The translations under genes were made by a program, and so were the position numbers. Under the pieces are notes generated by a model, which did no database searches, was not told the DNA's origin, and worked only from the letters and a program-made list of their open reading frames with translations. A stretch of 64,000 nt of DNA from Agarivorans aestuarii (GTDB lineage Bacteria; Pseudomonadota; Gammaproteobacteria; Enterobacterales; Celerinatantimonadaceae): NCBI RefSeq assembly GCF_019670125.1, contig NZ_AP023033.1:1310501-1374500 (forward strand), given 5' to 3'. Positions 18,650 to 27,949 of the stretch are shown in pieces. Within the stretch, counting starts at the first letter, position 1; the number at the start of each line of letters is the position of its first letter.

Positions 18650-21304
18650 ATGACAGAAGTTTCAATTAAACAACTCGCGACCGACGTGGGAACAAACGAA
18701 GATAAACTGATTCAGCAATTTGCAGATGCTGGTATTAAAAAGTCTTTAACTGACAGTGTGACTCAAGAAGAGAAAACGAAACTTCTTGAGCATTTAAAAT
18801 TACAGCATGGTGAAGAGAGCTCACCAAGTCGTATGACTTTACAACGCACCACCAAAAGCACCTTAAGTGTTTCTGGTACTGGCGGTAAGTCTCGCGCCGT
18901 TCAAGTAGAAGTGCGCAAGAAGAAAACTTACGTTAAGCGCAGCGCTGTAGAAGAACAAGCGAAACAAGAAGCCGAAGAAAAAGCACGTTTGGAAGCAGAA
19001 GAATCCGCACGTGTTGAAGCAGAAGCGAATTCGAAAAAAGCTGCCGAAGAAAAAGCTAAGCGCGATGCAGAAGAAAAAGCTAAGCGTGAAGAAAAAGCGG
19101 CAGCAGCGGCAGCAGCCGCGGCTAAAGCTAAAGAAGCTGAGAAGCAATCGGATGCTGAAAAATCTCCAGAGCAATTAGCTGCAGAAAAAGAAGCTGCAGA
19201 CATCTTGCGTAAGCAAGAAGAAGCTGCCATTGCTAAAGCAGAAGCTGAAGCAGAGAAAAAAGCAGAAGAAGCGAAAAAGCTAGCTGAAGAAAACGCTGCG
19301 CGCTGGGCTGAAGAAGAGAAAGCGCGTAAAAAGCGTGAAGAATCTGCTGATTACCATACAACAACGTCTACTTATGCCCGTGCTGCTGAAGATGAGCAAG
19401 AGCAAAAAGCAGAAGCGCCTCGCCGTAAGAAGCGTAAAGCTAAGCAAAATGACGATAACAACAATCGTCGCGGTGGCCGTAAAGGTAACAAGCGTCAAGT
19501 TGCTACTCCGTCGGCTATGCAGCATGGTTTCAACAAACCAGCGCAACCGGTTGAGCGTGAAGTTCGCATTGGTGAGACCATTTCAGTTGGCGAATTAGCT
19601 AATAAAATGGCTATCAAAGCCACAGAAGTCATTAAAGCAATGATGAAAATGGGCGCTATGGCGACCATTAACCAAGTGATTGACCAAGAAACGGCAACCT
19701 TAGTTGCTGAAGAACTTGGCCACAAAGTTGTATTGGTTAAAGAAAACGCACTTGAAGAGCAAGTAATGCAAGAAGCTGAGTCAACCGGTGAGAAAACTAA
19801 CCGTGCGCCAGTGGTTACTATTATGGGTCACGTTGACCATGGTAAAACCTCATTGCTTGATTACATTCGTCGTGCCAAAGTTGCCGATGGTGAAGCTGGC
19901 GGTATTACCCAGCATATCGGTGCTTACCATGTTGAAACCAACGGTAACATGATTACCTTCTTGGATACTCCTGGACACGCAGCGTTTACCTCAATGCGTG
20001 CTCGTGGTGCCAAAGCTACTGATATCGTTGTATTAGTAGTAGCTGCCGATGATGGTGTAATGCCACAAACCGTTGAAGCCATTCAGCATGCTCGTGCAGC
20101 GGGCGTTCCATTGGTTGTTGCTGTTAACAAAATGGATAAAGAAGGCGCTGATCCAGATCGCGTTAAGAATGAGTTATCACAACACGAAGTTATCCCAGAA
20201 GATTGGGGCGGCGACATTCAGTTTGTACACGTGTCGGCGAAAAGCGGTGACGGTATTGATGACCTGCTAGAAGCTATTGTGCTGCAATCAGATGTACTAG
20301 AGCTTACTGCTAGCCACGTTGGTGCCGCATCGGGTGTTGTGATTGAGTCTCGCCTTGATAAAGGTCGTGGTCCAATTGCATCTATCTTGGTACAACACGG
20401 TCAGTTGCAAAAAGGCGACATCATTCTTTGTGGTCTTGAATACGGTCGTATTCGTGCCATGAAAGATGAAAACGGTAAAGACATCGACACCGCTGGTCCT
20501 TCAATCCCGGTAGAGATTTTAGGTCTTTCTGGTGTGCCACAAGCTGGTGACGAAGCAACCGTTGTTCGCGATGAGAAGAAAGCTCGTGAAGTAGCGCTAT
20601 ACCGTCAGGGTAAATTCCGTGATGTTAAATTAGCGCGTCAGCAGAAATCTAAACTTGAAAACATGTTCGCCAACATGGAAGAAGGTGAAGTTCAAGAGCT
20701 AAACATTGTACTTAAGTCTGACGTACAAGGTTCACTTGAAGCGATTGCTGATTCACTATCTAAGCTTTCTACTGATGAAGTAAAGGTGAACATTATTGGT
20801 CGCGGTGTTGGTGGTATTACCGAAACAGACGCTACCTTAGCTGCTGCTTCTAACGCCATTGTGCTTGGCTTTAACGTACGTGCTGACGCAACTGCGCGCC
20901 GTATTATCGAAACTGAAAGCGTAGATCTACACTACTACAGCGTAATCTACGACTTAATCGATGAAGTTAAGAGTGCAATGACTGGCTTGCTTGCTCCAGA
21001 ATTTAAACAACAAATTATGGGCTTAGCTGAGGTTCGTGACGTATTTAAGTCACCTAAACTTGGCGCTATTGCTGGTTGTATGGTTCTAGAAGGTCAGGTT
21101 AAGCGCTCTAATCCAATCCGTGTATTACGTGAAAACGTGGTTATCTATGAAGGTGAGCTTGAGTCACTTCGCCGCTTCAAAGATGACGTAAATGAAGTAC
21201 GTAACGGCATGGAATGTGGTATCGGCGTTAAGAACTATAATGATGTTCGTGCTGGTGACCAAATCGAAGTATTTGAGATTGTTGAAGTTAAGCGTAGCTT
21301 GTAA
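18650..21304 (+). CDS. infB: Translation initiation factor IF-2
   Basis: IF-2 is the GTPase that brings fMet-tRNA to the 30S subunit and drives subunit joining. The 884 residues start with the IF2-N domain ([20 protein letters not shown]), then a long Lys/Glu/Ala-rich charged helix (about 85-255) and a second IF2-N domain with a Lys/Arg stretch (about 255-370). The G domain has G1 GHVDHGKT, G3 DTPGH and G4 NKMD. C-terminal domains II-IV follow. ATG at 18650 is chosen because of GGAGG at 18634-18638 and the match [10 protein letters not shown]; the frame extends upstream into nusA. The highly repetitive linker generates long spurious open frames on other strands. Confidence 0.98.
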   Translation: MTEVSIKQLATDVGTNEDKLIQQFADAGIKKSLTDSVTQEEKTKLLEHLKLQHGEESSPSRMTLQRTTKSTLSVSGTGGKSRAVQVEVRKKKTYVKRSAVEEQAKQEAEEKARLEAEESARVEAEANSKKAAEEKAKRDAEEKAKREEKAAAAAAAAAKAKEAEKQSDAEKSPEQLAAEKEAADILRKQEEAAIAKAEAEAEKKAEEAKKLAEENAARWAEEEKARKKREESADYHTTTSTYARAAEDEQEQKAEAPRRKKRKAKQNDDNNNRRGGRKGNKRQVATPSAMQHGFNKPAQPVEREVRIGETISVGELANKMAIKATEVIKAMMKMGAMATINQVIDQETATLVAEELGHKVVLVKENALEEQVMQEAESTGEKTNRAPVVTIMGHVDHGKTSLLDYIRRAKVADGEAGGITQHIGAYHVETNGNMITFLDTPGHAAFTSMRARGAKATDIVVLVVAADDGVMPQTVEAIQHARAAGVPLVVAVNKMDKEGADPDRVKNELSQHEVIPEDWGGDIQFVHVSAKSGDGIDDLLEAIVLQSDVLELTASHVGAASGVVIESRLDKGRGPIASILVQHGQLQKGDIILCGLEYGRIRAMKDENGKDIDTAGPSIPVEILGLSGVPQAGDEATVVRDEKKAREVALYRQGKFRDVKLARQQKSKLENMFANMEEGEVQELNIVLKSDVQGSLEAIADSLSKLSTDEVKVNIIGRGVGGITETDATLAAASNAIVLGFNVRADATARRIIETESVDLHYYSVIYDLIDEVKSAMTGLLAPEFKQQIMGLAEVRDVFKSPKLGAIAGCMVLEGQVKRSNPIRVLRENVVIYEGELESLRRFKDDVNEVRNGMECGIGVKNYNDVRAGDQIEVFEIVEVKRSL

Positions 21305-21330
21305 GCGCGTAACTTAATTAATCTCTAAAG

Positions 21331-21350
21331 ATGGGGGCTTGCGCCCCCAT
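21331..21350 (+). terminator. GC-rich hairpin between infB and rbfA
   Basis: ATGGGGGC/GCCCCCAT with a 4-nt loop is followed by TTGTGTTTTC, a poor T tract. It may be a weak terminator or a processing site within the operon, as rbfA-truB have no obvious own promoter. Confidence 0.5.
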
Positions 21351-21395
21351 TTGTGTTTTCAATACTCCCTTGGGAGTGGTATCAGGAGAAATGTG

Positions 21396-21812
21396 ATGCC
21401 TAGAGAATTTAGCCGCCCAGACCGGGTAGCCCAACAAATTCAAAAAGAAGTTGCGATGATATTGCAACGCGAAGTACGTGACTCGCGTTTGAGTCTTGTC
21501 ACTGTATCAGCAGTAGAAGTAACCCGAGATCTTGCTTACGCCAAAGTGTTTGTCACCTTTTTAGATGATAGCGAAGAAGCGGTTAAAGCAAGCTTAGAAG
21601 CGCTAGAAGAGCACGTGGGTTATGTTCGCCATTTGTTAGCTAAAGCAATGCGCCTGCGCGCCGTGCCCGAGTTGCGCTTTCAATATGATGGCTCATTGCG
21701 TGAAGGTTTACGCATGACCGAATTAGCGACTAAAGCCGTTAAAGACGATCAGCAAAAAGCTGAGGCTTCAGGCCGTAGTTTGAACGACGGTGAAGAGCAA
21801 GAGGGCGAGTAA
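21396..21812 (+). CDS. rbfA: Ribosome-binding factor A
   Basis: RbfA binds free 30S subunits and is needed for 16S rRNA 5'-end maturation and growth in the cold. The 138 residues form one KH-type domain with [25 protein letters not shown], the family signature [13 protein letters not shown], and the [14 protein letters not shown] element. ATG at 21396 follows AGGAGA by 6 nt; an upstream ATG at 21391 is out of frame. The stop overlaps the truB ATG by one base, so they are coupled. Confidence 0.96.
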   Translation: MPREFSRPDRVAQQIQKEVAMILQREVRDSRLSLVTVSAVEVTRDLAYAKVFVTFLDDSEEAVKASLEALEEHVGYVRHLLAKAMRLRAVPELRFQYDGSLREGLRMTELATKAVKDDQQKAEASGRSLNDGEEQEGE

Positions 21813-22759
21813 TGGGACAAGGACGCAGAAAAAAGGGGCGCCCGATAGACGGCATTCTTCTGCTGAATAAGCCTACCGGCGTTTCTTCTAATGGTATTTT
21901 GCAACGTATTAAACGCATTTACTTTGCTCAAAAAGCAGGGCATACCGGCGCTTTAGACCCTTTAGCTACGGGTATGTTGCCCATTTGCTTAGGTGAAGCA
22001 ACCAAGTTTTCGCAATTCCTATTAGATTCTGACAAGCGTTATCAAGTGACTGCCCAGTTAGGAGTAAGAACTAATACTTCTGATTCTGACGGGGAAGTGG
22101 TTGAAGAACGTGAAGTAACTGTCAATCAAGCTGATATAGAAGCGGCGTTGGACTCATTTCGAGGGCCGATTAATCAAGTGCCTTCAATGTTTTCTGCACT
22201 GAAGCATAATGGTAAGCCTTTGTACTCCTATGCGCGTGAAGGCATTACCATTGAACGTGAAGCTCGCCCCATTACAGTGTATGAGAATAACTTCATATCG
22301 CTTGATGGTGACATGCTGACCTTAGATGTGCATTGCAGCAAAGGCACTTATATTCGCACCATTATTGATGACTTAGGAGAAATGCTGGGTTGTGGCGCAC
22401 ATGTAGTTAAGCTGCATCGCTCGCAAGTAGCAACTTACCCTAGTGAAAGAATGGTTACGCCTGAGCAGTTAGAAGCGCTACTAGAGCAAGCTAATGAACA
22501 AGAGATTGCCCCTAAGGAATTGCTTGATCCTCTACTGTTACCGATGGACTCAGCAGTAGCGCACTTGGCTGAGGTAAATATTCCTGAAGCCTTAGGTGGG
22601 TATTTAATGCAAGGCCAAGCTTTGCAAGTAGCAGGTGCTCCGCTAAATGATGTATTTAGGCTAACCATTGGTGAGCAACGTCGTTTTGTGGGTATTGGTC
22701 AATTAAATGATGATGGCTTAGTTGCGCCAAAGCGTTTGATACAAAGTAGCGATAGTTAA
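21812..22759 (+). CDS. truB: tRNA pseudouridine-55 synthase
   Basis: TruB makes pseudouridine 55 in the T loop of nearly all tRNAs and acts as an RNA chaperone. The 315 residues carry [19 protein letters not shown] at the N-terminus and the catalytic Asp49 in [15 protein letters not shown]. Also visible are [19 protein letters not shown], the [13 protein letters not shown] segment and a C-terminal PUA domain (about 245-310). Starts at the rbfA stop and ends before the rpsO promoter. Confidence 0.97.
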   Translation: MGQGRRKKGRPIDGILLLNKPTGVSSNGILQRIKRIYFAQKAGHTGALDPLATGMLPICLGEATKFSQFLLDSDKRYQVTAQLGVRTNTSDSDGEVVEEREVTVNQADIEAALDSFRGPINQVPSMFSALKHNGKPLYSYAREGITIEREARPITVYENNFISLDGDMLTLDVHCSKGTYIRTIIDDLGEMLGCGAHVVKLHRSQVATYPSERMVTPEQLEALLEQANEQEIAPKELLDPLLLPMDSAVAHLAEVNIPEALGGYLMQGQALQVAGAPLNDVFRLTIGEQRRFVGIGQLNDDGLVAPKRLIQSSDS

Positions 22760-22768
22760 GCGAGCAGC

Positions 22769-22797
22769 TTGCAACTCATTAGGGCGCACTATATAAT
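22769..22797 (+). promoter_or_regulatory. Promoter of rpsO
   Basis: TTGCAA (22769-22774), a 17-bp spacer and consensus TATAAT (22792-22797) give a transcript with a leader of about 57 nt before rpsO. Such leaders form the S15-binding autoregulatory structure in E. coli; that structure was not folded here. Confidence 0.8.
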
Positions 22798-22860
22798 GCG
22801 CGTCCTTCTTCGCTGAGTTAGTGATTGGCGGAGAGTAAATTTACATTTTTAGGAGTTAGT

Positions 22861-23130
22861 ATGTCACTAAGTAGCACTGAAAAAGCAGCAATCGTAGCTG
22901 AGTACGCACGTGAAGCAGGAGACACTGGTTCTTCTGAAGTTCAAGTTGCTTTGTTAACTGCACAAATCAACCACTTGCAAGGTCACTTCAAGAAGCACAT
23001 CCATGATCACCACAGCCGTCGTGGTCTACTACGCATGGTTAGCCAGCGTCGTAAATTGCTTGATTACTTGAAGCGTAAAAACCAAGCGAGCTACGCTGAA
23101 TTGATCGCTAAATTGGGCCTACGTCGTTAA
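22861..23130 (+). CDS. rpsO: 30S ribosomal protein S15
   Basis: S15 binds the central domain of 16S rRNA early in 30S assembly. The 89 residues match the family over their whole length, with the signature [22 protein letters not shown] and [26 protein letters not shown] at 22861 has AGGAGT at 22851-22856. The frame is open 12 codons upstream, but [12 protein letters not shown] aligns with known S15 starts. Followed by a strong terminator and pnp, the conserved rpsO-pnp pair. Confidence 0.98.
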   Translation: MSLSSTEKAAIVAEYAREAGDTGSSEVQVALLTAQINHLQGHFKKHIHDHHSRRGLLRMVSQRRKLLDYLKRKNQASYAELIAKLGLRR

Positions 23131-23157
23131 TTTTAACGTCGCCAAGAAAGAATACCG

Positions 23158-23184
23158 AAAGGGAGCCTTATGGCTCCCTTTTTT
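23158..23184 (+). terminator. Intrinsic terminator of rpsO
   Basis: GGGAGCC/GGCTCCC with a 4-nt loop, preceded by AAA and followed by T6. It lies 28 nt after the rpsO stop and separates it from pnp. Confidence 0.9.
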
Positions 23185-23315
23185 GTTGCTTAAATAAAAG
23201 TCACAAAGTGGTGTGATAACAGTGGTTTTAGTAAGGATAAAGTTATCTTTTGATTAGCCATTGCTTTATACTTTAGCGCGAATTGAAAAGAGAACATAAA
23301 TTAAAGGAAATTCAC

Positions 23316-25430
23316 GTGAATCCTATCGTAAAAACGTTTAAATACGGTGAGAATACAGTCACCATTGAAACTGGCGCTATCGCTCGTCAAGCAACAGCTG
23401 CCGTAATGGTTACTATGGACGATACAACGGTATTTGTATCAGTAGTGGGTAAAAAAACTGCTACACCTGGCCAAGATTTCTTCCCGTTGACTGTGAACTA
23501 CCAAGAACGTACTTACGCAGCAGGTAAAATTCCTGGTGGTTTCTTCAAACGCGAAGGTCGCCCTTCGGAAGAAGAAACGTTAATCGCACGTTTGATTGAC
23601 CGTCCTATTCGTCCGCTATTCCCAGATGGCTTCGTGAACGAAGTTCAAGTTGTGGCAACAGTGGTTTCTGTTAATCCACAAGTTCAGCCAGACATCGTTG
23701 CGTTAATTGGTACTTCTGCGGCATTAAGCCTTTCAGGTATTCCTTTTAACGGTCCAATTGGTGCAGCACGTGTTGGTTACATTGATGGTAACTACATTCT
23801 TAACCCAACCACCGAAGAGCTTCCTGAAAGCAAGCTAGACCTAGTAGTAGCCGGTACTGAAAGTGCGGTACTTATGGTTGAGTCTGAAGCTGAATTGCTT
23901 TCTGAAGAAGTAATGTTAGGCGCGGTTGTTTATGGTCACGAGCAATCAAATGCTGTAATCACTGCTATTAACGAGTTGTGTGAAGAAGCCGCTAAACCAG
24001 CTTGGGAATGGGAAGCACCTGCAGTTAACGTTGCACTTAAAGATAAAGTAGCAGCACTAGCTGAAGCTAAGTTAACTGAAGCTTACCAAATTACTGATAA
24101 AGCTGAGCGTTATGCTGAAGTTGGCGAAATCAAAAAAGCGGTTGTTGAAGCAATAAGCGCAGAAGACGAAACTCTAGACCGCCAAGATATTGGTGACGAA
24201 CTAGGTAAGTTAGAGAAAAACGTAGTGCGTTCACGCATTATCTCTGGTGAGCCACGTATCGATGGTCGTGAACCAGATATGATTCGTGCTCTAGACGTAA
24301 TGACTGGCGTATTGCCACGTACTCACGGTAGCTCTGTATTCACTCGTGGTGAAACTCAAGCCTTAGTAACCTGTACTCTTGGTACAGAACGTGATGCTCA
24401 GATGATTGACTCGCTAGCTGGCTTACAAACATCTCGCTTCATGCTTCACTACAACTTCCCTCCATACTGTGTTGGCGAAACTGGCTTCATTGGTTCACCT
24501 AAACGTCGTGAAATTGGCCATGGTCGTTTGGCTAAGCGTGGTGTTGCAGCGGTAATGCCGAGCTCAGAAGAGTTCCCATACACTGTACGTGTAGTTTCTG
24601 AAATCACCGAGTCTAACGGTTCAAGCTCAATGGCTTCTGTTTGTGGTAGCTCATTGGCTCTTATGGATGCTGGTGTTCCAATTAAAGCCTCTGTTGCGGG
24701 TATCGCAATGGGTCTAGTGAAAGAGGGCGACAAATTTGTTGTTCTTTCAGACATCTTAGGTGATGAAGATCACTTAGGTGACATGGACTTTAAAGTAGCC
24801 GGTTCTTCTGAAGGTATCTCTGCATTGCAGATGGATATTAAGATTGAAGGTATCACTAAAGAAATCATGGAAATTGCCCTACGCCAAGCGCAAGGTGCAC
24901 GTTTACATATTCTAGGTGTTATGGATCAAGCAATCGGTACTTCTCGTGAAGAGATTTCTGAGTTTGCTCCACGTATTCATACGCTTAAAATCAACCCTGA
25001 GAAGATTAAAGACGTAATTGGTAAAGGTGGTGCAACTATTCGTGCACTTACTGATGAAACTGGCACTACTATCGAAATCGAAGATGACGGTACAGTGAAA
25101 GTAGCAGCAACTGATAACGCTCAAGCTCAAGAAGCTATTAAGCGTATTGAGCAGCTAACTGCAGAAGTTGAAGCGGGTCAATTCTACGAAGGAAAAGTTG
25201 TTCGTCTTGCAGACTTTGGTGCATTTGTTGAAATCTTGCCAGGTAAAGATGGCCTAGTACACATTTCACAAATCTCTCAAGAGCGTGTTGCTAATGTTTC
25301 TGACCACCTAACTGTTGGTGACATTGTTAAAGTTAAAGTACTTGAAGTAGACCGCCAAGGCCGTGTACGTCTAAGTATTAAAGAAGCGGCTTCGCCTAGC
25401 GAAGTTCCAGCAGAAAAACCTGCTGAATAA
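23316..25430 (+). CDS. pnp: Polynucleotide phosphorylase
   Basis: PNPase degrades RNA 3'-5' by phosphorolysis and is part of the RNA degradosome. The 704 residues show two RNase PH domains (about 10-145 and 310-545) split by a helical domain, then KH (about 553-610, [16 protein letters not shown]) and S1 (about 620-690, [29 protein letters not shown]) RNA-binding domains. The core [17 protein letters not shown] and the phosphate-site residues around [12 protein letters not shown] are present. GTG at 23316 is chosen over an upstream ATG because [15 protein letters not shown] aligns with the family and AAAGGA lies 7 nt before. A possible TATACT -10 is at 23267. Confidence 0.97.
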   Translation: MNPIVKTFKYGENTVTIETGAIARQATAAVMVTMDDTTVFVSVVGKKTATPGQDFFPLTVNYQERTYAAGKIPGGFFKREGRPSEEETLIARLIDRPIRPLFPDGFVNEVQVVATVVSVNPQVQPDIVALIGTSAALSLSGIPFNGPIGAARVGYIDGNYILNPTTEELPESKLDLVVAGTESAVLMVESEAELLSEEVMLGAVVYGHEQSNAVITAINELCEEAAKPAWEWEAPAVNVALKDKVAALAEAKLTEAYQITDKAERYAEVGEIKKAVVEAISAEDETLDRQDIGDELGKLEKNVVRSRIISGEPRIDGREPDMIRALDVMTGVLPRTHGSSVFTRGETQALVTCTLGTERDAQMIDSLAGLQTSRFMLHYNFPPYCVGETGFIGSPKRREIGHGRLAKRGVAAVMPSSEEFPYTVRVVSEITESNGSSSMASVCGSSLALMDAGVPIKASVAGIAMGLVKEGDKFVVLSDILGDEDHLGDMDFKVAGSSEGISALQMDIKIEGITKEIMEIALRQAQGARLHILGVMDQAIGTSREEISEFAPRIHTLKINPEKIKDVIGKGGATIRALTDETGTTIEIEDDGTVKVAATDNAQAQEAIKRIEQLTAEVEAGQFYEGKVVRLADFGAFVEILPGKDGLVHISQISQERVANVSDHLTVGDIVKVKVLEVDRQGRVRLSIKEAASPSEVPAEKPAE

Positions 25431-25448
25431 ACGTTTCTTAAAATAGCT

Positions 25449-25473
25449 AAGCCGGCCTCGTGCCGGCTTTTTT
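25449..25473 (+). terminator. Intrinsic terminator of pnp
   Basis: The 8-bp stem AAGCCGGC/GCCGGCTT with a 5-nt loop and a T tail lies 19 nt after the pnp stop. Confidence 0.9.
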
Positions 25474-25570
25474 GTTTTTGCTAGTCACTCAGTGCTAATT
25501 CTGTTGGGGCTTTAGTCAGCTGTCTTTCAGGTTTACAATGTGCCGCAAAACAACAGGCAGGGGTAAGTTT

Positions 25571-26080
25571 TTGGATAATACTGATATTGACTGGATGAAG
25601 CACGCTCTGCGCTTAGCAGACAAAGCTGAGGCGCAAGGTGAAGTGCCAGTGGGGGCTGTGGTGGTTTATCAAGGTGAAGTGGTGGGCGAGGGCTGGAATC
25701 AAACCATTAGTCTTAATGATGCGACAGCACATGCCGAGATCTTAGCACTGCGCGAAGCAGGCAAGAAAATCGGTAATTACCGCCTGTTAGACACTACTCT
25801 TTACGTTACCTTAGAGCCCTGCTCAATGTGCGCTGGAGCGATGGTTCACGCGCGTGTGAAGCGTTTGGTATTTGGTGCAAGCGATCTAAAAACTGGCGCT
25901 GCAGGCAGTGTATTTAATATTGTAGATTGTGAGCAGCTTAATCACCGAGCTGAGGTGGAAGCAGGGGTGTTAGCAGATGAGTGCAGTGAGAACATTAGTC
26001 GTTTTTTTCGCAAGCGTCGTGAACAACACAAGCTGCGAAAAAAACAACAGAGCAGTGATTTACTCAGCGACGCTGACTAA
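25571..26080 (+). CDS. tadA: tRNA adenosine(34) deaminase
   Basis: TadA converts A34 to inosine in tRNA-Arg(ACG). The 169 residues contain the zinc and catalytic motif AHAEILAL (His ligand, Glu proton shuttle) and LEPCSMCAGAM (two Cys ligands), followed by GASDLKTGAAGS. Two starts are possible. TTG at 25571 has AGGGGT 6 nt upstream and gives MLDNTDIDWMKHALRLA, aligning well with the family. ATG at 25538 would add 11 basic residues with a weaker leader. The 3' end overlaps a convergent small ORF by 21 nt. Neighbour mltF-purL synteny matches E. coli. Confidence 0.94.
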   Translation: MDNTDIDWMKHALRLADKAEAQGEVPVGAVVVYQGEVVGEGWNQTISLNDATAHAEILALREAGKKIGNYRLLDTTLYVTLEPCSMCAGAMVHARVKRLVFGASDLKTGAAGSVFNIVDCEQLNHRAEVEAGVLADECSENISRFFRKRREQHKLRKKQQSSDLLSDAD

Positions 26081-26194
26081 ACCCATTTCAGTTAAAACAT
26101 AAGAACGTTGTCTTAATAAAACCTTACGGTGCTGACGAGCCAATTGAATTCGGCGGCGTGGCGAGTGAAGGGTAACGCGTTTCTTTCTAATCAT
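26060..26194 (-). CDS. Putative 44-residue Arg/Lys-rich small protein
   Basis: The reverse strand reads MIRKKRVTLHSPRRRIQLAR and continues to a TAA at 26060. Twelve of 44 residues are Arg or Lys. The ATG at 26194 is preceded by GAGAGG 5 nt upstream, a strong ribosome-binding site and the main reason to call it real. An in-frame ATG 17 codons further out lacks such a site. It converges with tadA and overlaps its last 21 bases. I recognise no family; size and charge suggest RNA or ribosome binding, which is only an inference. It could be a chance frame. Confidence 0.5.
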   Translation of the reverse strand: MIRKKRVTLHSPRRRIQLARQHRKVLLRQRSYVLTEMGLVSVAE

Positions 26195-26299
26195 TCTATC
26201 CTCTCCATTGCGTAGGCAGGACGCTTTACTGTATTTAATCTCCATAATAGATTAAGCATAAAACATGACAGTATTGTGACAAATCGTCAAGATTATTCT

Positions 26300-27769
26300 T
26301 TAGTTAATGGAATCAACTTCTGTTTTATTTGGTTCGCTTACCTCGGTGCTGGGATTATTCACTGGATAAGGGGCGCGATTCTTCATTAACTCCTGACGAC
26401 GCTTCGACTCTTTCTTCTGCGCGTCTAGCCACAACAGGCTTTGATAATACTGACGGATATTGTTTACATAGTTATAAGCTTCTTGACCGCGAGCGTAGCC
26501 ATAACGGGTTTGTTGGTACCATTTTTTACGCATTAGTAGCGGTAAGTTTTCCTTCACATCTACCCAAGCATCGGGATCGCCACCACGCATTCTAGTAATT
26601 CGTCTGGCATCTAACATGTGGCCGAAACCAATGTTGTAGGACACCAAAGCAAACCAGATCTTGTCATCTTCGCGCACGCTGTCGGGTACGCGATTAATCA
26701 GCTTTTGTAAGTACTCGGCACCACCACGAATGCTTTGCTCAGGATCAAGTCGGTTAGTCACTCCCACAGACTTAGCCGTAGGTAGGGTTAACATCATCAT
26801 GCCACGTACACCAGTAAAGGATTTAGCGTGTGGGCGCCAATGTGACTCTTGATAGGACACGGCAGCAATGAGGCGCCAGTCTAGTTTACCCGCATATTGT
26901 TTAAACCAATCTTCGTATTTAGGCAGTCGGGTGCTGGTAGAGCGCAAAAAGGCCCGAGTATCGACATAATCAAAGCGTTGTATGTGGCCAAAGTAGCGCT
27001 CGTACAAGCTGGTTATGTCACCACTACTGTGTTTGTCACCAATAAATTCGATCAGCGCGCTGTATAAGCTGTCATCACGTAAGCGGTTCACCATCCACAC
27101 TACGGACGTGGCTTGGTCTAAGGTAAAGGCTTCGGCTAAATCGGGATAAAAGCGTTGATGCAGGGCTAGGGTGGTGTCATCCACTAAGGCGAAGCGAATG
27201 TCTTCATCAACGATGCTTTTTAATAATTCACTGCTGTCTAAGCGGTCTGTGGCTTCGATAGTTAATTCTGGGTTTTCTTTACGGTAACTCTTAAGCAAAG
27301 GCTGATGATAGCTACCTGTAGTAATCCATAGCGGTGAATCTACTTGGCTAATATCGCGTGGGCGGCGGGTATTTTTTTTGTAAACCACCTTGGCATCTAC
27401 TCTATAAATTTCTGGCGAAAAGCGGAAGTTTTCGCGTAGCGCTTTAGTTGGAGATAGCGCTGCTGCTAGAAGATCGACCTGATTATTATGTAAACCTCGA
27501 TAAAGCTCTGTTTGGTTGTACAAAGGCACCATTTGCAACTCAACACCTAAGTAGTTAGCAAAATCCTCCAATAACTCATATTCCATACCCGTTGGCTGTT
27601 CATGTTGGTCATAGTAGAAAACTTGCTGGCTATACAAGGTGCCCACACGCAGTTTTCCGCGTTGGCGAATCTGGTCTAGCTCAGAGACAAAGGGATTGGG
27701 TTCGCAGCCTTGTAACAAAAACAAAGCAAGCAACGCTAGAAGCAGGGTGAAGCGTTGCTGTTTAATCAT
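26300..27769 (-). CDS. mltF: Membrane-bound lytic murein transglycosylase F
   Basis: MltF is an outer-membrane lipoprotein that cleaves peptidoglycan glycan strands. A lipoprotein signal with lipobox LLQGC puts the lipidated Cys at residue 22. A periplasmic SBP_bac_3-like domain (about 38-260, [15 protein letters not shown]) is followed by an SLT lytic transglycosylase domain (about 285-440) with the catalytic Glu308 in SYQESHWRP and [12 protein letters not shown] at 27769 is preferred to a TTG one codon upstream. Total 489 residues. Divergent from purL, as in E. coli. The tail after 450 is Lys/Arg- then Asn/Glu-rich. Confidence 0.95.
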   Translation of the reverse strand: MIKQQRFTLLLALLALFLLQGCEPNPFVSELDQIRQRGKLRVGTLYSQQVFYYDQHEQPTGMEYELLEDFANYLGVELQMVPLYNQTELYRGLHNNQVDLLAAALSPTKALRENFRFSPEIYRVDAKVVYKKNTRRPRDISQVDSPLWITTGSYHQPLLKSYRKENPELTIEATDRLDSSELLKSIVDEDIRFALVDDTTLALHQRFYPDLAEAFTLDQATSVVWMVNRLRDDSLYSALIEFIGDKHSSGDITSLYERYFGHIQRFDYVDTRAFLRSTSTRLPKYEDWFKQYAGKLDWRLIAAVSYQESHWRPHAKSFTGVRGMMMLTLPTAKSVGVTNRLDPEQSIRGGAEYLQKLINRVPDSVREDDKIWFALVSYNIGFGHMLDARRITRMRGGDPDAWVDVKENLPLLMRKKWYQQTRYGYARGQEAYNYVNNIRQYYQSLLWLDAQKKESKRRQELMKNRAPYPVNNPSTEVSEPNKTEVDSIN

Positions 27770-27854
27770 CAAATCTGGTTTCCACGCTATTATTTTTATT
27801 CGATTTTAGGGATATACGCTTGGCTGTCTAGCTTTAAGCGCTGTTTTCCTCGTC

Positions 27855-27870
27855 AAGCTAACGTTTTGTT
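27855..27870 (+). promoter_or_regulatory. Candidate PurR operator upstream of purL
   Basis: AAGCTAACGTTTTGTT matches 9 of the 11 fixed positions of the PurR consensus (A-GCAA-CG-TT-C-T), including the central ACGTTT. It touches the proposed -35 element, where bound repressor would block transcription. PurR control of purL is known in E. coli; its presence here is an inference. Confidence 0.55.
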
Positions 27871-27898
27871 TACCATTGTCTCAGTTTTTATCTATAAT
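27870..27898 (+). promoter_or_regulatory. purL promoter
   Basis: TTACCA (27870-27875), a 17-bp spacer and consensus TATAAT (27893-27898) lie 51 nt before the purL ATG. Confidence 0.65.
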
Positions 27899-27949
27899 AC
27901 GCGCAATTTTCCCCCTCCCACCTCCATCTGGAAAAGCGAGCACATAAAT

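Noticed and set aside
18863-19598. Long open frames on both strands across the infB linker
   Set aside because: They are by-products of the Lys/Glu/Ala-rich repetitive coding sequence of IF-2; translations are low-complexity with no ribosome-binding sites.
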